A DNA stretch of 46,578 bases, from contig SMOI01000250.1 in assembly GCA_008000375.1 (NCBI GenBank), positions 1-46,578 of the forward strand, written 5' to 3'. Both the position numbers and the translations under genes were made by a program. The stretch comes from Poteriospumella lacustris. Taxonomy: Eukaryota > Sar > Chrysophyceae > Chromulinales > Dinobryaceae. Below, in pieces: positions 19,009 through 29,574 of the stretch (the stretch's first letter is position 1; every line of letters starts with the position of its first letter). The notes under the pieces were generated by a model. That model did no database searches, was not told the origin of the DNA, and was given only the letters and a program-made list of their open reading frames with translations.

Positions 19009-20662
19009 ATGGGATTTGTCGTTCTTGCGGTGGGGCTTCTGCTGGCCGTCGTGGCCACCGCTGGCGTTGTGGTGGTCGCTCCCGACGGCGTCTGCAAACC
19101 GGTCGCTCAACTGGAGAAGAAGATGAGCGAAAATGCGGCCTCCGAGGGACACAGTGTGAGCGCCATTGGTGTGTTGGATCCCGACGGCAGCTCTGTCTCG
19201 CTGGCCATGTGCAACAAGATCTTCGGCGCCGCCTTCGCCGACAACGAAATGGGTAAGCAGCGTCGCGCAACGAGAACTGAGACTTCGGTTAACCCGTGGT
19301 GGACAGGACTGTCGCTCTCCCCGTCCGACGATGGCGTCGTGCTGCGGAGCAACTTCAACGCCCTCGCGGGGCCGGGCTTCACCGCCGTCAAGGCGCTCGA
19401 GCTCTTCAACGCGCTGTCCGCGCTGACCGCGGTCGTCGTTGTCGCCGGCGACGTCGACGAGTTCCGATCGAAATACGAGCGCCTCATGCGCATCGTTGTG
19501 CGGGAGGCGTCGTCGCCGCTGCTGGTGACGCTCGGCGGGGCGGTCGACGCGAGTGTCGCGAGCGACGTGGAGCGCGAGCTGCTGCAGCTGCACCGCGACG
19601 AAAACGGCGACGAGGCCTCTCCGCTGGAGGTCGTCGTCGTCCGCGCGGACAGCACTGACGACAGCGCCGTCGTGCGGACGCTTCGTTCCACTCCGCGGCG
19701 GCTGGCTGCGCTGTCGGCGGCGGAGCTGTCGCAGAAGTGGGCGCTGGCGTCGAAGAGGGCGACGAGCCACCTCGACAAGGTCAGAGCCGCCGCCCGTCGC
19801 CGGCCATCGTTCTGTGTGCTGACTGTCTGTCCGCGTGTGTCTACAGGAGCAGCAGCGCTCGCTCTTCGTCATTTCGCGCGCCTTCCTCGACTGCCAAAAG
19901 GCGGCGGACGAGGTGCTGGCGCTGCTGCGGCGGCGGGTCGAGAAGAACAAAGTCGTCGCCTCCTTCGGCAAGCGCGTGGGCCAGCTGCTGGACAGCGCTC
20001 TGGCCGACTATGCGGCCGGCGTGCGCGACACCGCACTCGTCGTCGAGGCGACCGAGCGCGCGCGCGACTTACGCGCGACGATTCTGGCGTCGGCGTTGGA
20101 GATGCTCCAGCAGCAGCTGCTGGTGCTCGAGCGGAGCAGCGCGACGAAGCTGCGGCGCGGCCTCACGCAGCTGTACACCGCCCACGAGGCCCCTGCGAAG
20201 GACCTCGTCGAGCAGGTGGTGCGGCGCGTTGCGGACGACCACGACGCCGCCGCCGCGGCTCTCGAGAACGCGGCCATCTCGCTCGTGGCCCACAACCCCG
20301 ACGACTTCGAGGCGCGACTGCTGAAGGAGGCGCAGGAGTTTCCGGGCTCCGCCGCCCACAAACTCATCGCGATCCGCCGCGCGGAGAAACAGGTCGCCGA
20401 GGCGCCGAAGAAGCGTCGCCGGGCGAAGGGCGGCTGGCTCTCGTGGCTCAAGGTGTCCGCGACGCTCGTGGGCATGCTGCGCCCCGCCGGCGTGGGCAAT
20501 TTTCAGGGCTACGTCAACTACCGCGCGGCGGTGCTGGGGCGGCCGCTGGACCTGCTGCTGGGGGTGCAGAACGACGGCGACGCACCCGAAATCGTCGGCG
20601 AGGACCGCGAGCACCCGCTGCTGCGCCTGCAGCCGAAGTTCCACTTCGACATCGACCTGTAG
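19009..20662 (+). CDS. Signal-peptide protein with degenerate GBP/RHD3-like GTPase fold (tentative)
   Basis: Exons 19009-19252, 19307-19779 and 19847-20662 (introns 54 and 67 bp) give 510 residues. It starts with a strong hydrophobic segment (MGFVVLAVGLLLAVVATAG), a signal peptide or anchor. The next ~200 residues can be laid over the G domain of GBP/atlastin/RHD3 proteins: HSVSAIGVLDPDGSSVSLAMCNKIFG where a P-loop ending GKS is expected, then FNALAGPGFTAVKALELFNALSALTAVVVV in the place of the EGTDG...FALFAL region. The GKS and EGTDG residues are absent. The second half is helical and Ala/Leu/Arg-rich, as in helical bundles of that superfamily, ending with QGYVNYRAAVLGRPLDLLLG. Secretory-pathway location follows from the N-terminus; the family call is pattern-based and could be wrong. 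The first intron is a multiple of three without a stop. Confidence 0.6.
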
Positions 20663-20751
20663 GCGAGCGTCTCGCGCGACAGAAGCGCTGCGTTAGTCGT
20701 AATTACACTGAAGTCAGCCGGCGATATGTACACGAGCGGCGCCGCGCCGCT

Positions 20752-21450
20752 TCAGAAGTGCGCGTCGGAGGCGTCGCCCACCTTGCGGCTTTTGCCGTAT
20801 TTCGTCGCGGCGATGTTCTTAAACTTCTTCTCGTTCCAATTGGGGGCATCGCCGATGTCCCGAGTGAGAAGCGACTCGTCGACGGGCTCTGCGTCAGCCC
20901 CGTCGCCCTCTGCGCCCTCCTCCTCTGCGTCTTCTTCTTCTTCCTCCTCGTCCTCCTCGTCCTCCTGCTCTTCCTCGCCCTCATCATCGCCTTCGCCGGC
21001 CTCCGCAGCGGCGGCTTTCGCTTGCGTCGCAACGAAAACTGTCGTCAGCGCGTCCTCGTCGACGGCCGCGACCGCCGCTTCGGCTTCAGCGTCCGCCGCG
21101 CCACTCTCGACGGCATCGACCGCGTCTTCAGGCGAATCTAGGGGCCCACAGCACCCAGGACATATGTTTCGCTGCACGCCGCATTTGTCGCAGAGTGTTC
21201 GGTACGCTTTCGTGACGCACTTTTGCTTGCAGCCCTGGCAGTTGGCGACGTTCTTCAGCGGCTTGTACTTGTCGAACTTGAAGCGCCACTGCACCTTTTC
21301 TCTGCAGCGCCGACAAACTCCCTCACACATAACCTTTTGGATGTGCGCCTCGCGCTTCAGCTCGCTGTCTTTCATCTTGATGTCGCGGTGGCGAATGAAC
21401 TTCGCATTTTGCGCGCCCTTCGTGTACCCGTCAGTGTATTTGCCTGGCAT
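20752..21450 (-). CDS. C9orf85/DUF2039-type Cys-rich protein
   Basis: Single exon, 232 residues from the ATG at 21450 (MPGKYTDGYTKGAQNAKF). The N-terminal 110 residues carry the DUF2039 pattern: GVCRRCREKVQWRFKFDKYK, NCQGCKQKCVTKAYRTLCDKC and NICPGCCGP, four CxxC-type pairs that likely bind zinc, with the family WR.K..KYKPL core. After these comes a long Ala/Glu/Asp-rich acidic tract and a conserved-looking basic tail (WNEKKFKNIAATKYGKSRKV). The human relative C9orf85 has no established function, so none is assigned. It is convergent with the GBP-like gene (89 bp between stops) and head-to-head with the LRR-SFI1 gene. Confidence 0.85.
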   Translation of the reverse strand: MPGKYTDGYTKGAQNAKFIRHRDIKMKDSELKREAHIQKVMCEGVCRRCREKVQWRFKFDKYKPLKNVANCQGCKQKCVTKAYRTLCDKCGVQRNICPGCCGPLDSPEDAVDAVESGAADAEAEAAVAAVDEDALTTVFVATQAKAAAAEAGEGDDEGEEEQEDEEDEEEEEEDAEEEGAEGDGADAEPVDESLLTRDIGDAPNWNEKKFKNIAATKYGKSRKVGDASDAHF

Positions 21451-21961
21451 CGCTGTTCCGAGTTGCAAAACTCCCCCGAAAGATCCTCAGCGGTTGTTCT
21501 GTGAGCTCTTGACTGTGAACTGCGTCGTTAAAGCGTGGTTGAAGCGTGATTGCCGCGTGATTACCGCGACGCTCGGCGCGGCGGGCGAACGGGTGGCCCG
21601 CCGCGTCGTCGTCGTCGCGTCGCCGCCCCCCAGGAAGAAGGCCAAAGTAGCCGTCGTATTGACACTTCTCGGATATGACGCTTAACAAGCCGTCGGATTG
21701 ATTCAAATTTCGGCGTCGGCGACGGCGACGCGACGATGCGACGATGCGACGATGCGACGACGCGACGGAGTCATTCACGAAAGGCTACAGCGACGGCATC
21801 TCCGTCCAGACTGCTCCTTCGCGGCGAAGATACGACGCGAAGATACGACGCGGATTCGCCTCTGTTTCGCGGCCGAACTGACCACCGCACCGCTGGCCGC
21901 CAGCACCCGCTCTCAGCGCTTTTCCGCGGCGGAATGAGGTCGAGCGACGATTGGTAACGAA
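21451..21961. other. Divergent intergenic region with short tandem repeats
   Basis: 511 bp between the DUF2039 and LRR-SFI1 starts. It holds an 8-mer CGACGATG array at 21731-21762 (four units, the last variant) and two copies of a 13-mer GCGAAGATACGAC at 21824-21849. No gene was seen. Confidence 0.6.
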
Positions 21962-24900
21962 ATGAGCAAACGAGGGAAGACTTTATCAGACGCTCTTCAG
22001 CGGAGGGAAGGGACCTGCGATGGCGATCGAATCAGCGCCGTTGGCGCCCAGATCGACGTCGTCGGCGTCCTGCCGGCCGCCGTCGCTTCCAAAGCGAAGA
22101 AGCTCTTCTTGAGCAACAACAACCTGCGCAGCTTGCAGAACATCGACCAATTTCACGGCGTAGAGACCCTCTCGCTCACACACAACGACATCAAATACCT
22201 CGAGGAGCTCTACCACCTGCGCGAGCTGCGCGGCCTGCGGAAGCTCTCGCTGGAGGGGAACCTCGTCACGCGGGTGCCCTTCTACCGGGACTTTGTCCTG
22301 GGCCACTGCCCGGCGCTGCAGGCGCTCGACGGCCTCGCAGTGGCCGAGGACGACCGCCTGCGCGCCGCGCTCAACTTCCGACGCGCGTGTCTCTTCATCT
22401 CGCGCGCCATCACCGGCGGCGTGCGCAACGCCCTCCTCGGGCAGATCGTAGCGCGCCGCGTCGCCCACAACGAAATGCGCAGCAGTGTCTTCGGGCGCTT
22501 CAAGTGAGTTGCCTGCTCCGCGGCGGTGCCCTGCGCGTCTGACGGCGTCTGACGGCTGCGTCTGTTTAGGAGTCTCCACGCGTCGTTCGTCGCGGCCGCG
22601 CGGCCCGGCGTCTCGTCGCTGTCGCAGCTGGTCGGTCTGCTCAAAGCCGCGGGCGTCTTCCGCGAGGTGCTGCTCCGCTGCGAGGCCACGATGAGCCGCG
22701 AGCTGCAGGTGGGTCGCCCGTCGCGCGCTGTCGTCGCCAGCCGCCGCTAACCGCCGCCCCTGTCGCCCGTCTGTCTACAGCACGCGCTGCTGCGCATTCA
22801 GCTGCTACGGCAGCAACGCAACGTCCGCGCGCCGCCGCTCACCGACGACGAAGTCTTCGCCGAGTACTTCGCGCAGCAGGAGCTGTTCTACGAGGCGTTT
22901 CTGCGCGAGAACGAGGGCGTCGAGCTGTTTCTGGGCGCGGCGCCGCCGCCCGCCGCGCGGGACGCCGTCGACGCCGAGCTCAGCGCCGCTGCTGAGGATG
23001 TCGCTCAGGCGCAGGGCCAGGCGCGGGCGCCGACACGCGCCGCGGGGGACCGCGGGGACCGTCGCGCTGCGCTGGCGGCGCCTGTTGACGCCGACGAGGC
23101 GGCGCCAGCGCCGCGAGGGCGGCTGCCTGCGAGTCGAGAGCGCCAGCGCCGCCAGCTGCACGACGAGTACGCGCGCGTCCTCGCGGTCGTCCGCCCGGCG
23201 CAGTCCGAGGCGCCGCATCCGCCGGCGTCGCGACTGAAAGCGACGGCGGCGACGGCGGCGGAGGCGGCGCCCGGCAAAGAGAACCGCCGCAGCGACGCGG
23301 CGCTCCCCGACGCGACGATGACGACGAAGCTGCTGCCGCCGCCGCCGCCGCCAGCGCTAGCGCCAGCGCCACTCGATGCGCCGCTGGTCGCAGCGGAGCG
23401 GCCGTCGGACGCCCCGACGGACGTCGGCGAACTGGTCGCCGCGCTCGAGACGCCGCTCGACGCGGACGCGGCGCTGCAGCGCGCGCTCGAGGCCCTCGAC
23501 GCGCTGTGGCGCGCGGACGGCGCAGCGCTGGCGACGCTTCTCGCGCGCTGCGGCGCGCTGCGGCCGAGCGACGGCGACGACGGCGACGACGACGACGCGC
23601 TGCGGCCGGTCGCCGGCGGCGCGCAGCTGTCGCTCGGCGACGCGAAGCTGCGGATCCAGCAGCTGTCGCGGCGCCTGATTCGCCTGCAGCGCCGCGAGGC
23701 GGCGCACGTCGAAGCGCATCGCTCGCTGCGCGCGGAGCTCGGCGCGGACGCGGCGCGGTCGCGTGGTGAGGCGCAGTGGACGCGCGGCGCGGCGCCGCTG
23801 CGCGCGCTGCTGCAGACGGCGCGCGACCTGCAGCAGCGCGCGGCGGTGGCCGTCGGCGCCGCCGATGCCGACGCGGCGCTGTTTCACGCGCTGACGCGGC
23901 GCCGCGAAGCCCTCGCCGAGACGCTGCAGCGCGAAGAGGCGCGCGCGCAGCTGAGCGCCGCGCTGCTCGCGAAGGAGGCCGCGGCGCTGCGCAGCCTCCG
24001 CGACGACGCGGCGCGCGTGCAGCGGACGCTGGCGGCCGTCGCGCCGCAGTCGCAGGCGATCGCCCGCCGCGCGGACGCGCTCGCGCGCCACGAGCAGCGC
24101 GTGCGCCGCGTGTCGCTGGCGCGCCGCTGCTTCGCGCGATGGGTCGCCTGGCAGCGCTGGCAGCGGCGACTGGCCGCGGCGACGGCGCGTTGGGCGGCCA
24201 GACGCGACCGCTGCGCGCTGCGCGTCACCTGGCGGCTCTGGCGGCAGCGCTACGCCGCGGCGCGTCGTGGCGCCGTCGTCGCGGCGCGCTGCCGGCGGGC
24301 GCTGCTGCTGCGCTGCCTCGTGCACATGCGCGTGCGCGCGTTCCGCTCGGCGCTGGGGCGCGCGCGCGTCGCGAAGTGGCGCGTCGCGTCGCTGCGCCGG
24401 CGCTTCGGCCAGTGGCGGCGCGCGATGGACGCGCGCGCGGCGCGGCGCATGCAGCGCGCGTGTCTCGCGGTCTTCGTGACGCTGCGCTGCTTCCGCGGCT
24501 GGCGGCGGCTGGCGGCCGACGCGCGGCTCTCGCTGCGGCAGCGCGCCGAGCAGCTGCGACTGCGGCGGACGCGCCGCGCGCTGGCGCTGTGGCTCGTCGC
24601 GCAGCTGCGGCTCCGACGGCGCTGCGACGCGCTGAGCGCCGCGTGGGACGCGCGTCGCGCCGCGCGGCTGCGGCAGCGCAGCTTCCGCCACTGGCTCGCG
24701 ACGCTGCGCCACCGCCGCGCGCTGCAGCGCCTCGCGCTGCTGCGCCGCCATTTCGGCCGCCTGCGCCGCAAAGTGGCGGCGCTGCGCGCGCGATGTGCGC
24801 GACCGTCGCCGGTCGCGCAGCTGGCGGCGGCGCTGCAGCCGGCGACGACGTCGCTGCGTCGCCTGCGGCTGCTGCTGCGGCGCTGGCGGCGGTGGGCGCT

Positions 24901-26479
24901 GCGGTGCGACGTGGACGCGCAGCTGCTGCGGCTGGCGCAGTGGCGAGCGGACAGCGCCGCCCGGCGCCGCGCCCTGCGGCGCTGGCTGCGCGCGACGGGC
25001 CGGTCGGTCGCGCGGCGGCGCCGGCTGCGCCTGTGCCGCCTGCTGCGCGGCTTCCGCCGCTGGCGCGTGCAGCTGCAGCGACTCGTCGCGGAGCTCGCGC
25101 CGCCCGCCGCTGTGCCGGTCGCCGTCGAGCTCCGCTCGGTCGACGTCGCCTCGCCGCCGCAGCCGCAGCCGCAGCCGCCGCCGTCGCGGCCGTCACTCGC
25201 AGCGGCGGCTGCCGCTGGCGCTGCGCCTCAGTCGCCGCTTCCGGCGCCGGTGGCCGACGCGTTTCGCTGCTGGCGCACGGCAGCGACGCTGGCGCGGCGC
25301 CTGCGCCGTGCGACGCGGCTGCTGCGCGAGCGACGCGCGACGCAGCGGCTGGCGCGCGGCTGGCGCGCGTGGTGCGTTGCCGCGGCGCGCGCGCTGCGGC
25401 GGCGGCTGCAGCGGCACCTGACGGCGCACGGCGAGCTGCTGCTCGGCGACGAGGTCGCGACGCAGGCGCGCGACGCAGCGGCGGCGCGCGAGACGACGCG
25501 GCTCCGCGAGGCGCAGCGCGCGCTGACCGAGCGGCTCGAGGCGCTGCGCGTGGCGCTGTCGATGGCCGACGACGCGGCGCGCGACTGCGCGCTGCCGGTC
25601 GCCGATCTGCGCGCGTCGCTGGCGCAGTGGACGCAGCTGACGGCGGCGGCGGCGGAGCGGCTGCAGGACGCGCGCGCCGGCGTCGCGTCGCTGGAGCGGC
25701 GCATCGCGCGCGGCGACGAGGCGGACGACGGCGGCGTCAGCGCCGCCGCTCTGGTGCAGGCCGCGACGCAGCTGGCGCTGCTCGAGGCGCAGGCGCAGGC
25801 CGCCGGCGACGAAGCGCCCGTCGCGGAGGAGCGCGCGGCGGAGCTGCTGCAGCGCCAGCAGCGGTCGCTGCAGGCGCGACGCGACGCGCTGCGCCAACGC
25901 GAAGCGACGCTGCGGCAGCGCCGCGCCGCGTTGGCGCGCAGCCGCGACGAGTTGCTCGAGGAGCGCGTGCGCCTGTCGTCGCTGGTGCAGGCGACGGAGG
26001 CTGCGCTGGGCGCCGCCACGGCGCAGGTCGCGGCGACGATGGCCGACGACGAGCGGCGCCTCGACGCGCTCGCCGCGCAGGCCGCGCTGCAGCGCCAGCT
26101 GCTCGCCACGTGTCGCGCCGAGGAGCAGCGCCTGCGCCAGCTGCTGCAGCGGCTCACGACCGACGCCGCGGGCTTCGTCGGCGTCGGCGATCGACCGCCG
26201 CCGCTGCGCCTCGACGACGCCGACGACGCCGGCGACGAGGCGGTGGCGCGCGCGCAGCTGCGCGGCATGGCGATGGCGCTGGCTGCGGGGCAGAGGCTGG
26301 CGGTTGCGTCGCCCCTGTCGCTGCCGTCCGTTGACGGCGGCGAGCTCGACGGCGGCTCGGCGGAGTCGACGCAGCCGCCGGCGCCGGTCGCGGCGCGCGG
26401 CGACGACGCGTCGCTCGACGAGAGCATCGCGGCGCTGTCGCTGCGTCTGCGCCAGCGACTGGAGACGTCGTGCGTGTAG
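21962..26479 (+). CDS. LRR + SFI1-repeat (centrin-binding-like) coiled-coil protein
   Basis: Exons 21962-22503, 22570-22708 and 22781-26479 (introns 66 and 72 bp) give 1459 residues. Residues about 45-135 are SDS22-type leucine-rich repeats (KKLFLSNNNLRSLQNIDQF, LRKLSLEGNLVTRVPFYRDF) with an LRR cap (HCPALQALDG). A linker and coiled coil follow, then from about 667 to 993, and again near 1053-1100, an Arg/Trp-rich array in which Trp recurs every ~25-35 residues after hydrophobic pairs (RRCFARWVAWQRWQRRL, LRRRFGQWRRAMDAR, RQRSFRHWLATLRHRR). This is the layout of SFI1 centrin-binding repeats. The C-terminal third is coiled coil. SFI1-repeat proteins organise centrioles, basal bodies or contractile fibres with centrin; that role here is inferred. 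Fusion to an LRR domain is unusual to me. Confidence 0.8.
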
Positions 26480-26837
26480 CTGCCCGCAACTGCTCCCCGC
26501 GTGGCGGCGGGGCGGTTTCCGGCGGCGGCGGCGGCGGCGGCGGCGGCAGCGGCGACTGCCCCACTCGTAGCACAGAGTTTGGGTATTGTGGGTATCTGTG
26601 TCTGGGCGCGACGACGACGACGGCGGCGGCGGCTCCGCAGCGGCGGCGGCGAAGATCGCCGCTGGAGCCGCTCGGCGGCCTCTTCGTTCGTCGTTCGTCG
26701 TTTGTGCACCATTTACTGCACCAGTGTATATATAACCAGTTTCTATCTTCTGTGTCCAACGCGCTTGCCGTGACTCGCTTCTCTGTCTCGTCGCTGAGAC
26801 CGCCTCGTGGAGCTGCCGCTGCGTGTGACGAGCCGCC
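26480..26837. other. Intergenic region between LRR-SFI1 and VPS9 genes
   Basis: 358 bp. It contains a (GGC)9 run at 26521-26547 and a second GGC-rich cluster near 26619-26652, then a lower-GC stretch (26700-26765) that probably includes the VPS9 gene promoter. Confidence 0.6.
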
Positions 26838-28048
26838 ATGAGCTGCTGTCCCAACGTCTTCTCGCGATGCATTCCCTTTCGTGGAACTTGGCGCGTGAGT
26901 AAGGCGAATGACGACACGACTCCCCTCCACGATCTGGTGCTGCACCCCAGCGCCATCGACAAGAAGCTGAACAGCCTCATCTGCGACTGGCAGTCGGCCA
27001 TTCTCGAGTACGAGAACCTCGAGCTGGCCTTCCTCGAGGAATGTGAGGCGCGCAGAGTCACCAACGCGTCTGAAATTCTCAGTGAAATGAAGGCAGACCC
27101 GCGGGCTTTCCTCAGGGGCTCCGAGCTGCTGAAGAACTGGCCCGTGCTGCACGACCTGACGCGGCTGTGCCTCAAGGTGCAGGACCTGCAGGCGCAGCTG
27201 CCGCTGCAGCGGGAACGGAACGACGCGACGCTGTCGCGCGACGACGCTCTCAACGTCTACGACGCCGACAGCCCCGCGAAGGCGGCGGACGGCGCCTTTC
27301 TGAAGAAACTGTCGTCGACGTGGTCCACGCGGCTCAACGCCGTCGACGCGACGCAGGGCGCCGTGTTGGTCAAGCGCGGCGACCAGCCGCTGCAGCTGCG
27401 CCCGCGCTGGCCGCGCTACCTGGCCGACATCTCGTACGACGTGATCAAAGTGAACAAGTTCGGCCAGAAGATGCGGCGCGTGCTGCGGCTGACGCAGCAC
27501 CACGTGATCAGTCTCAAGGACGGCGCCGCCCTCACCAAGTTCTACCCCTACCGCGACGTGCGCCGCGCGTTCCTGGCGGCGCAAACGACGCTGAAGATCG
27601 TGCAGCGCGACGGGAAGATCAACACGTATCTGTCGCCCATCGCGCTGCACATTTTCCAGCAAATCGTCACGCGCGTGAAGATTCGCAAGGCGCTGGACGC
27701 GGCGGCGCTGGATCTGCTGCCGCAGCGCAGCAGCCCGGCGGAAGGCAGCGCCGAGGCGGCAGCGGACACCGCTGCGGCTGCGGACTTCACGCCGCAGGCG
27801 ACGGCGACGATCATCGCCGCCATCAGCGAGGCGAACTCGAACTCCGCCGACGAGGTGCTGACGCTCTTCGCGCGGGAGCTGGCCGAGCGGACGATTCTGG
27901 GCCTCCGCCAGGACGCTGCCCGTGCGGATGAGGCGCAAGAAGCGCAGAGCTCTGCGCAGGACGACGTGGGCGCCGACGCGGCCGCGAGCGCCGAGCCGAG
28001 CGACGCTTCGTCCGCTGCGCAGCCAACGTCGACGGGTGACGAGCCGCC

Positions 28049-28080
<32 letters not shown>

Positions 28081-29411
28081 CTGCGTCGCTGTCTCCGACC
28101 GCCAGTCCCCCGCTGTCCGCTTCCCCCGAAAAGTCCCTGCGCCTGGTCCAAGCGACGCTTCGGATGACGTACCCCGCCGAGTCGGCGGAAGGCGCCGTGC
28201 AGACGCAGGTGCGCGCGCTGCTCTTCGACAGCGACACGCCCGAGAACAGCACGCTGCTGCACTTCCTGCGCTCGGTGAACGACGCGGCCTCGTCGCCGCC
28301 ACTCAAGAACACGCTGCTGAAGGTGCGGCACTTCATCGACGGCCTGCACGAGTACTGCCTCGAGAGCCGCGGCTTCGCGCTGGCCGCGCTGTATCGCCAG
28401 CAGGTGCAGCGGCGACTGACGCAGGCCCCGGCCGACGCGGCCGCCGGCGACGCGGGAGGGGCAGTGTCGCCCCAACTGACCAGTCGCGCGTCGCTGCGGT
28501 TTCTGCGAGAGAACGACTTGGGCCTCGCGCACGTGGACGCCGAGACGCTGACGCTGCTGTCGCTGGTGATCTTCCTCGCGGTCGAGGAGGTCGTGTTCCT
28601 GTCGCTGCGGTCGCTGCTGGTGCGGCGGTACCACGCCGAAGAGCCGTCTCGGCGGGCGCAGGAGCTGCGTGTGCAACGCCACGTGAAAGCTCTTCGCTCT
28701 CGCTCGCAGGAGGACTGGGGCGTGCCGCCGCAGCTGGTGTCTCCTCTGGGCTGGCGCTCGGCGGCCTTCGAGTTGGCCGCGTTGGAGCACAACCTCACGC
28801 CGTCGGTCCAGCTGCAGGTGCTCACGCGCACCTTCAAGAGCATCTACCACGAGTTCAAGTTCGCGCTGCTGCCGCGACTGGGAGACGGCGCGCACTGCAT
28901 CGCGGCGGACGACCTGGTGCCCATCTTCTTGTTCGTCTTCTGCCAGACGCCGTCCCTGCGGCACTGTCTGCAGAACCGCGACTTCATGTGGGGGCTGGGC
29001 CACCCGGACCAGCTGCGGGGCGAGGCCGGCTACTTCCTCACGGTCTACGAGTCCGCCCTCGAGTGTGTGCTGCAGGACACCGGCCTCGAAGGCGGCGCAG
29101 CTGCTCGGTTCAGCAGCGTGGGCAGTCGCAGCGGCAGTTCGCGCTACAGCGTCGACTCGCAGGCGGACGCCCCGAAGGCGCGTTTGTCCTTCTCCCAGGC
29201 CGCCCTGGGTCTGCTGCGCCGCTTCTCGCGCTCTGATCCCGCAGGTCCATCGGAGGGCGCACCAGGCGAGCGGGCGTCCTCCCTGTCGCTGTCCATGTCG
29301 CGATCGAGAACCAGCAGCAGCGGCAGCGTAAGTGGCGCCGTGGAAAACCCACTGCTGCGCGCCTTGCGGCTGCCCGAGTCCCAAGATTTGGTGCGCGAGT
29401 CGTTTGCGTGA
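26838..29411 (+). CDS. VPS9-domain Rab5-type GEF with N-terminal PH-like region
   Basis: VPS9 domains catalyse nucleotide exchange on Rab5/Rab21-type GTPases in endosomal traffic. Single exon, 857 residues. The VPS9 core lies near 670-745: FKSIYHEFKFALLPRLGDG, the signature IAADDLVPIFLFVFCQ (family: GADDLLP...V) with the catalytic Asp and the region ending LRGEAGYFLTVYESALECVL. Upstream, about 176-290 (VLVKRGDQPLQLRPRWPRYL to VKIRKAL), looks like a PH-type lipid-binding domain; this is weaker. A poly-Pro run (12 Pro near 403-415) links the two halves, and a Ser-rich tail ends the protein. The N-terminal MSCC could be acylated. Exact Rab target unknown. Confidence 0.82.
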
Positions 29412-29429
29412 CGCGGACAGCGGACAGCG

Positions 29430-29431
<2 letters not shown>

Positions 29432-29460
<29 letters not shown>
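29432..29460. repeat. (TG)n microsatellite
   Basis: Fourteen uninterrupted TG units plus one base, in the 163-bp gap between the convergent VPS9 gene and the unknown nuclear-type gene. It is useful as a length marker. Confidence 0.95.
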
Positions 29461-29574
29461 TGTGTTTCTCGACGAAATGCGTCGCGTACGACGTCCGTTA
29501 GTTATGAATTACCAGTGCGGCTCTTTGGTCTGTAATTGTTCGTCACCGCGACGCGAAGAAAGGGCACCGTCACG

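Noticed and set aside
23776-26334. 852-residue Arg/Ala frame inside the LRR-SFI1 gene
   Set aside because: Shifted-frame shadow; the chosen frame has the periodic Trp and continues the LRR exons in phase.
26154-29384. 1076-residue minus-strand frame
   Set aside because: Antisense to the VPS9 gene, Arg/Gln/His-rich with no motifs.
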